From Chloroflexota bacterium (GTDB taxonomy: Bacteria > Chloroflexota > Dehalococcoidia > Lucifugimonadales > UBA3495): DNA of 43,036 bases. Below are positions 24,688 to 31,602 of this stretch, piece after piece (position 1 is the stretch's first letter; each line of letters opens with the position of its first letter). A model generated the notes under the pieces. That model was not told the DNA's origin, ran no database searches, and saw nothing but the letters and a program-made list of their open reading frames with translations. The stretch covers positions 1 through 43,036 of the forward strand of contig JAPPCX010000036.1 of NCBI GenBank assembly GCA_028875655.1, written 5' to 3'. A program made the translations under genes and the position numbers.

Positions 24688-26721
24688 ATGGTTGCGTCTG
24701 CGGGCGATTCGGCTACGCTTTCGCTAAGCTTGCCCGAAGAACTGCTCCTAATGTTGCTCAACGAAGAGACGGGCTACTTCCATCAGGTGCCCGGGTGGGC
24801 CTTGAACTGCGCAGTCATCGGCGCCGTGCTGGCGGAGCTCTCGCTGCTGTCCCGCATCGACACCGACCTCGAATTCCTGTTCGTGGTGGACGCTACCCCT
24901 ACCGGCGACCCCATCCTCGACCATGTCCTGCAGGAAATCGCTGACGAAACGGAGGGGCGCAACGCCCAGTACTGGGTCGAACGGCTGGCGCCCAACGCCG
25001 AGGACATCATCGACTCCATTCTCGAACGCCTGGTTGATGGGAAAGTCCTGGTGCGCCACGATGGCGACTACTGGACATTGTCCCCCACGGCTTGGCGGGC
25101 GGGCGTTCTGGGCGGCCCTGCCGATGGCTACGCCCATCAGTTCGTGAAAACCCGCATCAGTGATTTTATCTTCAACAACATCATCCCCGAGCCGCGGGAC
25201 ATCATCATTATCTCGCTGGTCAACTGCTGCGATGTGCTGCGCTTCATGTACCTGCTCGACGACGACGCGACCACGCGCATCCGCTTCATCTGCAACATGG
25301 ACTTGATTGGCCGCTCCATCGCCGACGCGGTCACCGACAGCATCGTCTCCCCCGGGCTCCGCCGTTCCGCCCTGGTTCGGGAAATACCTACCGTATCGCT
25401 GCGCCGTCTTGCGCTCAATCGCCACCTGCGCAACGGCAACCTGCCGGCGTTATTCGCCGACCTGGCCAAAGAGTACGGTCCGGTCTTCCAAGTTCGCCCA
25501 CCCTTTGCCAAACGGCTGGTTTTCCTGGCTGGGCCGGAGACCAACCGCTGGGCCCATCGCAACGGGCGGATGTACCTGCGCGCCCGCGATTACTTTGAAG
25601 GCTTTGAGAAACTCTACGGCGCCTCCGGCGTTTTGCCTTCACTGGACGGCGGCGACCACTTCCGCCTGCGCAAGTCCCTTCAGCCGGCCTATTCTCGCGA
25701 GCGGCTGTCTGAGCAGTTGGACCAACTCTATTCTTACGTCCGCACCCACATGGCCAACTGGGCCGTCGGAGACACTTTCACCGCAACCGATATGTCTCGG
25801 TACCTGGTCAACGCTCAACTCTCGCCCCTATTCATCAGCATTGAATCGCAGGACATCCTCGGCGACCTGATGAAATACAAGGAGCGCGCCCTCAGCACTC
25901 ACGTCGCCCGGGTGATGCCCAGGTTCATGCTCAATACCCCGTCGATGCGACGCCGTACGAAGGGAGTGGACGTTCTGATGGACCGGGTCCGACGCAGTCA
26001 TACGCCTGCTCAGCGCGCCGGACGCCCACGGGACCTGGCCGACGACCTGCTGAGCCTGAACGTCAGCGACCCCCAGCTGGTTCCGGAGTCCAATCTGCGC
26101 TTCGCCTTTTCCGCCGCCCTCATCGCCAGCGTGTACCTGGGCGACGCTCTCAGCTTTGCGGTGTACGCCATGGCTTCACAGCCCGAACTCTACGAGCAAA
26201 TCCGCAGCGAAGCCGACGCGCTCTTTGACGGCGGCGACCCGAATGGCGAGGACTTCAACCCTTCCACAATCGACGTTACTCATCGCTTCCTCATGGAATG
26301 TCTGCGAATGCACCCCATTGTTCCCATGTCCCTCCGGAACGTGATGAACTCCTGCGAAGTTGAGGGCCATTTTCTTCCGGTGGGGGAACGGATTACCATT
26401 GCCCAGACCGCCGCCCACTACATGGATGACGTGTTTCCCGACCCCTTCAAGTTTGACATTGACCGCTACCGGCCGCCGCGCAATGAGCACCTCAGCCCCG
26501 GCTACGCCCCTTACGGAGTAGGCACGCACATCTGCCTCGGCCAGCGCTGGATGGAGTTGCAACTGGCCATCAACGTGCTGATGATTGCCCACCACTTCAC
26601 CCTTGAAGTGCATCCCACCAAGTACCGCGAAAAGATTAAATACAGCCCCTTGCCGTCGATGAAGCCCAGCAAGAAGGTAAAGTTCCGCATCACCGAGCAG
26701 AGGCGCGAAATACCAGCCTGA
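24688..26721 (+). CDS. GPP34 (GOLPH3-like)-cytochrome P450 fusion protein
   Basis: 677 residues joining two families. Residues about 10-215 are a GPP34/GOLPH3-like domain: LSLPEELLLMLLNEETGYF, ALNCAVIGAVLAELSLLSRI, DATPTGDPILDHVLQEIA, AQYWVERLAP and PEPRDIIIISLVNCCDVLRF. From about residue 245 a cytochrome P450 follows: a Glu-x2-Arg motif at 537-540 (ECLRMHP) and the heme loop YGVGTHICLGQRW with axial Cys616 (first aromatic Tyr instead of Phe). In the I-helix (ALIASVYLGDALSF, about 477-490) the usual acid-Thr pair is missing, so O2 activation may differ. GPP34 domains bind membrane phosphoinositides in eukaryotes, so this one may dock the P450 at a membrane holding a lipid substrate. ATG 24688 has AGGAG eight bases upstream. 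It is divergent from the SMT gene and convergent with the MMPL transporter (6-base gap). Confidence 0.9.
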   Translation: MVASAGDSATLSLSLPEELLLMLLNEETGYFHQVPGWALNCAVIGAVLAELSLLSRIDTDLEFLFVVDATPTGDPILDHVLQEIADETEGRNAQYWVERLAPNAEDIIDSILERLVDGKVLVRHDGDYWTLSPTAWRAGVLGGPADGYAHQFVKTRISDFIFNNIIPEPRDIIIISLVNCCDVLRFMYLLDDDATTRIRFICNMDLIGRSIADAVTDSIVSPGLRRSALVREIPTVSLRRLALNRHLRNGNLPALFADLAKEYGPVFQVRPPFAKRLVFLAGPETNRWAHRNGRMYLRARDYFEGFEKLYGASGVLPSLDGGDHFRLRKSLQPAYSRERLSEQLDQLYSYVRTHMANWAVGDTFTATDMSRYLVNAQLSPLFISIESQDILGDLMKYKERALSTHVARVMPRFMLNTPSMRRRTKGVDVLMDRVRRSHTPAQRAGRPRDLADDLLSLNVSDPQLVPESNLRFAFSAALIASVYLGDALSFAVYAMASQPELYEQIRSEADALFDGGDPNGEDFNPSTIDVTHRFLMECLRMHPIVPMSLRNVMNSCEVEGHFLPVGERITIAQTAAHYMDDVFPDPFKFDIDRYRPPRNEHLSPGYAPYGVGTHICLGQRWMELQLAINVLMIAHHFTLEVHPTKYREKIKYSPLPSMKPSKKVKFRITEQRREIPA

Positions 26722-26727
26722 CCCTCA

Positions 26728-29202
26728 TTATCCTTGCCGCTCGTCGCGCCGCTGAATGTCGTCAATCGCCACGTCCAGCTCGCTCCACATTCGCTCTACC
26801 ATGGAACGCAACCGCACGTTCTGGTATGCGCCCCACACCACCATCGCCGGCAGTACCACCAGCACCGACACTACCAACGAATAGACGATGGTAATGGTCG
26901 CCGTAATTCCGAACTGCTGAGACGCTAGCAGGGGCGAGGCGATTAACACTCCGAATCCGAACGCCGTCGTCAGCGCGGAGCCCAACAGGGCCGAACCGGT
27001 GGTGGTCAGGGTCTGAATCGCCGCTTGCTCCGGGTTGCGCGTGCGGGTGTACTCCTCCCGGTAGCGATGAATCACGTGGATGGTGTAGTCAACCCCGATG
27101 CCAATGGACAGCGCGGTAATGATTGATGTGATCAGCGAGTAGGGGATGCCCAGCAGCGCCATGGTGCCCAGCACCCAGATGAGGACGAGCACGATTGGAC
27201 CCACCGCAATCAACCCAAACGCCGGCTGGCGCAGCGTCATCCAGAAAAAGATGCTCAAAATGCCCAGGGCTATGGCGACGGTGGCGCTGATTGCCTCAGT
27301 CTGCCGGTCCGTGATGGCGTCCGTGACGGTAACGGCGATGATTGACTCCGAAGTCGCCGTGATGTCCTCGTCATCGCCAAACCAGAGGGCTTCGATGTCC
27401 CCCTGTATCTCCTTCGCCAGCGCGGCGTCGCCCGAATAAGCCGGGAACTGGATCAGCATCGTATCAAGGCCCGATGGGTCGTTAACCAGGAGACGCGCGG
27501 CCTCGGGGTCTTCCGCCTCAATCCGATCCACCAGCTCCTGCATCAGCGCCGGGTCAAGCTCCACCCCTGCCGAGGCTTCCCGGAGCAGCGCGGCGAGTTC
27601 GGGGTCGTATTTGTCGCCGGGCCTTCCGCTGTCGTTGGTCCAATCGTGGACCAGCAAGTCGTACGACGCCAGGATCGGCCCCGACGCCGCGCCTGGGCGG
27701 CGCTCTTCGTCCTGGAAGGCGGCGGTGAGGTCCCGAAGGTTGAGCAGCGTGCGGGTCTCTGTTACCTCGGCCTTCACCAATACGCTGGCCATCTCCGTCG
27801 AACCGCCCACGGCCGCGTCGAGGGTGTTCATATCTGCAATCACGCTCCCGCCCCTGGGGAGGATGTCGCGGATGCTGAATTCGGACTTCAGGCCGGTGGC
27901 GGCGTATCCCAGGCCAATGGTTATCAGCAGCACTGCGACCAGGCAGGGCGCCGGCCAACGGGTAACCCACCTGCCAAGCAGCTCCGCCACTCGGGGAATG
28001 CCGGGCAGTGCGTTGGCGATTGGGCGGGCGGGCCGCAGAGTCCCCCGGGACTCTCGCCGTCGGTCGATAACCGTGCGCCCGGCCGGAATCAGAGTCAGCA
28101 TTACTATCAGGCTCATGCCCACTCCGAGCCCGGCAACAACTCCGAAGTCGCCAATCACCCCGATGGGCGAGAATAAGCCCGCCAGCAGGCTGACAATCGT
28201 CGTGACGGCGGCCAGGGTCACGGGAATGGAGACTTCGCGAAAGCCGACGCGGACGGCCCGTAACACCGACTCCCCGAGGACGCGCTGCTCGCGGTAGTGA
28301 GAGATCGCCTGGATTGCGTAGTCCACGGTCAGGCTGATAATGATGACGGGCACCATGGTAGTGAGCGAACTGGGCGGCCCGATGAGGCCCAGCGCGTTCG
28401 GCCCAAGCCAGCCCTCTGCTCCCACAACCCAGACTATCGCAAAGATAAGTCCCAACAGCGTCAGCAACATGTCCGAGATGGCGCGCGTGAAGAGCAGGAG
28501 CAAACCTGCGATCAGCAGCAGCGCCAACCCCAGTAGCGGGCCTAACCCCGACTCCGTAGCCTGCTTGTACTCGTCCTCAATGACCACCGGCGACAGGCTG
28601 CTCACGCCCAGTGACCCGTCTTGCCCCGTTGCCAGCTCGTTGATCCTGCGCTCGGCGTCCGCAATCTGTTCGTCACCCGTGTCGCGCAGGCGGATGACGG
28701 CGATTGCCACCGGCGCGCCATCCACGTCCGTTCCGGTCATCGCCGCCAGCGCCGCCTTGATTTCCGGAGGGCTGGGCGCGGCCTCGATTTGCTCCGGGGT
28801 GACGGACTCGAAGCTATCCACCTGGAGCAGGGCTTTGGCCAGCAGGGAGGGAGCGGCGACGGGATTGGTAGGGGCCAGCAGGCCACTCACGGCAGGATCA
28901 GCGGTAACGCTATTGACCAGGCTGTCCATTTGGGAGAGGCCGTCCGGCGTGAGCGCCTCCCCACGGAAGACGAGCGTTACCACGCGAACTTCGCCCGAGT
29001 CTCCGAACAGCTCATCAATCTCTTGGGTCACGTTGGCGATGGGGTGTCCGGGCGGAAGAAACGCCACGTCGGCCCCTTCGGTTGGCGGCGCCCGCAGCGT
29101 CGCCCCGTAACCCAGCAAAACGGTTACAACGAATAGAGCGATGAGCGTGATATACGGGCGGGCCGTGATTAGCCGGCTCATCGTGTCGAGTATCTTGGTC
29201 AT
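26728..29202 (-). CDS. MMPL/RND-superfamily transporter (HpnN/NPC1-like architecture)
   Basis: About 824 residues with two similar halves. Each half has one membrane helix (YITLIALFVVTVLLGYGAT; APCLVAVLLITIGLGYAAT), a large extracytoplasmic loop and a five-helix MMPL bundle. The first bundle has MVPVIIISLTVDYAIQAISH and the second IITALSIGIGVDYTIHVIHR; the GxxxDY pattern is the proton-relay region of the RND/MMPL superfamily. This is the layout of hopanoid transporter HpnN, mycobacterial MmpL and eukaryotic NPC1/Patched, whose five-helix units are sterol-sensing domains. Start ATG 29202 (or 29181) has no clear ribosome-binding site; the frame runs further upstream across tRNA-Leu, which cannot be coding. 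Its position beside the SMT, Rieske and P450 genes suggests lipid or sterol transport across the envelope; the cargo is inferred. Confidence 0.9.
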   Translation of the reverse strand: MTKILDTMSRLITARPYITLIALFVVTVLLGYGATLRAPPTEGADVAFLPPGHPIANVTQEIDELFGDSGEVRVVTLVFRGEALTPDGLSQMDSLVNSVTADPAVSGLLAPTNPVAAPSLLAKALLQVDSFESVTPEQIEAAPSPPEIKAALAAMTGTDVDGAPVAIAVIRLRDTGDEQIADAERRINELATGQDGSLGVSSLSPVVIEDEYKQATESGLGPLLGLALLLIAGLLLLFTRAISDMLLTLLGLIFAIVWVVGAEGWLGPNALGLIGPPSSLTTMVPVIIISLTVDYAIQAISHYREQRVLGESVLRAVRVGFREVSIPVTLAAVTTIVSLLAGLFSPIGVIGDFGVVAGLGVGMSLIVMLTLIPAGRTVIDRRRESRGTLRPARPIANALPGIPRVAELLGRWVTRWPAPCLVAVLLITIGLGYAATGLKSEFSIRDILPRGGSVIADMNTLDAAVGGSTEMASVLVKAEVTETRTLLNLRDLTAAFQDEERRPGAASGPILASYDLLVHDWTNDSGRPGDKYDPELAALLREASAGVELDPALMQELVDRIEAEDPEAARLLVNDPSGLDTMLIQFPAYSGDAALAKEIQGDIEALWFGDDEDITATSESIIAVTVTDAITDRQTEAISATVAIALGILSIFFWMTLRQPAFGLIAVGPIVLVLIWVLGTMALLGIPYSLITSIITALSIGIGVDYTIHVIHRYREEYTRTRNPEQAAIQTLTTTGSALLGSALTTAFGFGVLIASPLLASQQFGITATITIVYSLVVSVLVVLPAMVVWGAYQNVRLRSMVERMWSELDVAIDDIQRRDERQG

Positions 29203-29263
29203 GGAGATACAAAGAACCGGTGTAGCTGCTCGTTCCCAACGCGGCGGCAGCGCGTCGAGAGGT

Positions 29264-29350
29264 TGGTGCCGAAGGTCAGACTCGAACTGACACGGGATAT
29301 TATCCCACCGGTTTTTGAGACCGGCGCGTCTACCATTCCGCCACTTCGGC
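29264..29350 (-). tRNA. tRNA-Leu (anticodon CAA)
   Basis: Minus-strand class II tRNA. The acceptor arms are GCCGAAG and CTTCGGC. The anticodon stem CCGGT/ACCGG encloses the loop CTCAAAA, anticodon CAA (reads TTG, Leu). The long variable arm (TGGGATAATATCCC) is typical of Leu. The T-loop is TTCGAGT and CCA is encoded (29264-29266). A TATACT -10-like box lies at 29366-29361. Its 3' end faces the MMPL gene, a usual attachment position for integrative elements. Confidence 0.95.
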
Positions 29351-29462
29351 TTCCGAACCAAGTATAGCACGCTTGCGCGGGCGGGCAGCCCCGTGTAGCA
29401 TTGATGTACGAAGCTAGCGACGCTTGTGTGAAAGCACTGATGCACTTCCCGGATGGCATGAT

Positions 29463-29918
29463 ATGGCAAGCATTAAGGACCGGCTGGAAGAGGATATCCG
29501 CAATACCATGCGCGCGCGAAATCGGGAGCGCCTGGATACCCTGCGTTTTCTGAAGAGCCAGATTCAGTTGGCGGAGAAGAACGCCTTGGCCGAGCTGGAC
29601 GATACCGGCGTCACCGACGTAATCGCCAAGCAGGCGAAGGACCGCCGAGAGAGCATCGAGATGTTCGGGCAGGGTGGTCGTTCGGACTTGGTCGAGAAGG
29701 AACAGGCCGCGCTCGCCGTGCTGCAGGAATACATGCCGGAGCAGATGGACGCCGTAGCCATTGAGGAACTGGCCCGCCAGGTCATCGCCGACGTGGGCGC
29801 CACCGGGCCGGGTGATCGCGGCAAGGTGATGGGCCGCATCATGCCCCAGGTGCGGGGCAAGGCCGATGGCAGCGAGGTTAACGCTACGGTATCCCGGCTG
29901 TTGGAATCCCTGGGTTAG
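29463..29918 (+). CDS. GatB/YqeY domain-containing protein
   Basis: A 151-residue YqeY-type protein, the free-standing version of the helical C-terminal tail of amidotransferase subunit GatB. Conserved stretches are IKDRLEEDIRNTMRARNRER, TLRFLKSQIQLAEKNA, the central AKQAKDRRESIEMF and LQEYMPEQMD, and the C-terminal GKVMGRIMPQVRGKADGSEV with NATVSRLLESL. In GatB this tail contacts tRNA; the separate protein is proposed to bind tRNA or support amidotransferases, without a proven reaction. ATG 29463 is chosen as the first codon of the conserved block; no strong ribosome-binding site is seen. Eight bases separate it from purQ, so they are likely in one operon with purQ, the EamA transporter and purL. 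Confidence 0.9.
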   Translation: MASIKDRLEEDIRNTMRARNRERLDTLRFLKSQIQLAEKNALAELDDTGVTDVIAKQAKDRRESIEMFGQGGRSDLVEKEQAALAVLQEYMPEQMDAVAIEELARQVIADVGATGPGDRGKVMGRIMPQVRGKADGSEVNATVSRLLESLG

Positions 29919-29926
29919 ACGGCGTT

Positions 29927-30655
29927 ATGCGCTTTGGCATCCTGGTTTTTCCCGGCACTTGGAGCGATACCGATTGCCATCACGCCGTCTGCGGAGTACT
30001 CGGGCAGCGCGCCGGTTATGTCTGGCACAAGGACAGCGACCTGGCGGGTTACGACGCGATCATCGTCCCCGGCGGCTTCTCCTATGGGGATTACCTCCGC
30101 GCCGGGGCAATTGCAAAGTTCTCTCCCGTGATGAGCGCGGTTCGCGATTTTGCGCAATCCGGCGGCCCGGTTATCGGAATTTGCAACGGCTTTCAAATTC
30201 TCTGCGAAGCCGGTCTGCTTCCGGGCGCTCTACGACGCAACGGGCACCTGGAATATCGCTGCCAGTGGACCCACCTGCGCGCCGAGCGTGCCGACACGAT
30301 CTTTACCAGCCGGTGCGACCAGCGCCGACCGCTGGCAATCCCGGTGTCCCATGGTGAGGGGAGCTACTTTGCCCACCCCGTCACCATCGCCGAACTCGAA
30401 GCCGAAGGTAGGGTCCTGTTCCGGTATTGCGAACCCGATGGGCGCGTCACCGACGCCGCCAACCCCAACGGCTCCGTGGCGAATATCGCCGGCATCATCA
30501 ACGAATCGGGCAATGTTCTGGGCATGATGCCGCACCCGGAACGCAGTTGTGAGTTGCTGTTGGGGTCCGATGACGGGAACCTCATTTTCGGTTCCATGGC
30601 GGACGCCGTGGCCGCGGCGACGGCCGGCGATCTTCAGGCCGACCCCGTTAGGTAA
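29927..30655 (+). CDS. purQ: Phosphoribosylformylglycinamidine synthase subunit PurQ
   Basis: The glutaminase subunit of FGAM synthase, which hydrolyses glutamine to supply ammonia to PurL in the fourth step of purine synthesis. It is a class I glutamine amidotransferase of 242 residues. Diagnostic motifs: FGILVFPGTWSDTD at the N-terminus, VPGGFSYGDYLRAGA (oxyanion region), the nucleophilic Cys in PVIGICNGFQILCEAGLLPG, the SHGEGSYF stretch and the catalytic His/Glu in MMPHPERSCE. It is separated by only two bases from the EamA transporter and is followed by purL, so the purine genes form one operon. PurS, the third subunit used with small-type PurL, is not in the window. Confidence 0.95.
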   Translation: MRFGILVFPGTWSDTDCHHAVCGVLGQRAGYVWHKDSDLAGYDAIIVPGGFSYGDYLRAGAIAKFSPVMSAVRDFAQSGGPVIGICNGFQILCEAGLLPGALRRNGHLEYRCQWTHLRAERADTIFTSRCDQRRPLAIPVSHGEGSYFAHPVTIAELEAEGRVLFRYCEPDGRVTDAANPNGSVANIAGIINESGNVLGMMPHPERSCELLLGSDDGNLIFGSMADAVAAATAGDLQADPVR

Positions 30656-30657
30656 CG

Positions 30658-31581
30658 ATGCTGCTTTCCATCGGCCTCGCGTGCATTGCGGTGTTGGGGT
30701 TTGGGAGTTCCGCCGTTTTGGCGCGGTTGGGCATGACTGGGCAGGGCGGGATGCGCCCCATGCCCGGCGCTCTGGTCTCCCTGGTGGCTTCCACGTTGCT
30801 CGCCGGCGCGCTGGCGTTGATCTTTGAATTTCGCGCGGTGGTCACTCTCCCTGCCATTGCCATGATCTGGTTGCTGGCGAACGGTATCCTCACTTATCTT
30901 GGCGGCCGATCCCAGCAGTACATTGCGATCAACCTGATCGGGGCCTCCAGGGTTACCCCAATCGTGGGCAGCGCGGCGCTGTTTTCCGCGTTGTACGCCG
31001 TCACCCTTACCCGTCTGGGCGTCTCGGGGTTCAATGAGCAGTTGAACCCGCTGCTGGGGTTGGGAACCGTTATAGTGGTGGTCGGCCTGGCGTTGACGGG
31101 AGGCAATTTCCTCAGGCAGAGTTGGGGTAGCGACTGGGAATCCGTAGCGGGTTACGGCCTGGCGATATTGGCGGCGGCTTGCTACGGCGCGGCCACTCTC
31201 AGCGGCCGGGTACTGAGCATCCAGTTCGGCTCTCCATTAATCATGGCGGCGGGCAGCATGTTTTTCGCAACGCTGTTATTATCTCCTTTGTTTGGGCGGG
31301 AGGCGGTTCAGAAATCCGCGAGTACCGGTTGGGCGCCTTTCTTCATCTTTCTGGCCGGATTCGCGGCCGCCTGCGCTGTCATGTCGCTCTATTTTGCGGT
31401 TACCCGCGACGGTTCCAACATTTTAGTCATCGCGCCCATCGTGTCGTGCAACCCGCTGGTTACCCTTTTCCTGGCGCGCGTATTCCTGCGCCACAGCGAG
31501 TCCGTTACCAAAGAATTGGTGATGGGAACACTGATGGCGGTGGGCGGCGTGGCGCTGGTAGTTGTGGGCGGCCTGATCTGA
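30658..31581 (+). CDS. EamA/DMT-family membrane transporter
   Basis: A 307-residue integral membrane protein of the drug/metabolite transporter superfamily with about ten predicted helices in two EamA halves. The first half runs from LLSIGLACIAVLGFGSSAVL to GLGTVIVVVGLALTGGNF, and the second from GYGLAILAAACYGAATLSGR to the terminal MGTLMAVGGVALVVVGGLI. DMT proteins export or import amino acids, nucleosides, nucleotide sugars or other metabolites. ATG 30658 lies two bases after the purQ stop, with GTTAGGTAA overlapping the end of purQ as a weak ribosome-binding site. Its placement between purQ and purL raises the possibility of a purine-related solute, but no substrate can be read from the sequence. 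Confidence 0.88.
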   Translation: MLLSIGLACIAVLGFGSSAVLARLGMTGQGGMRPMPGALVSLVASTLLAGALALIFEFRAVVTLPAIAMIWLLANGILTYLGGRSQQYIAINLIGASRVTPIVGSAALFSALYAVTLTRLGVSGFNEQLNPLLGLGTVIVVVGLALTGGNFLRQSWGSDWESVAGYGLAILAAACYGAATLSGRVLSIQFGSPLIMAAGSMFFATLLLSPLFGREAVQKSASTGWAPFFIFLAGFAAACAVMSLYFAVTRDGSNILVIAPIVSCNPLVTLFLARVFLRHSESVTKELVMGTLMAVGGVALVVVGGLI

Positions 31582-31602
31582 CGTAAAGAAGAGTGCGAAG
31601 CC

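Noticed and set aside
29203-29469. N-terminal extension of the MMPL frame
   Set aside because: It would run through tRNA-Leu in the sense strand and lacks a membrane-protein N-terminus.
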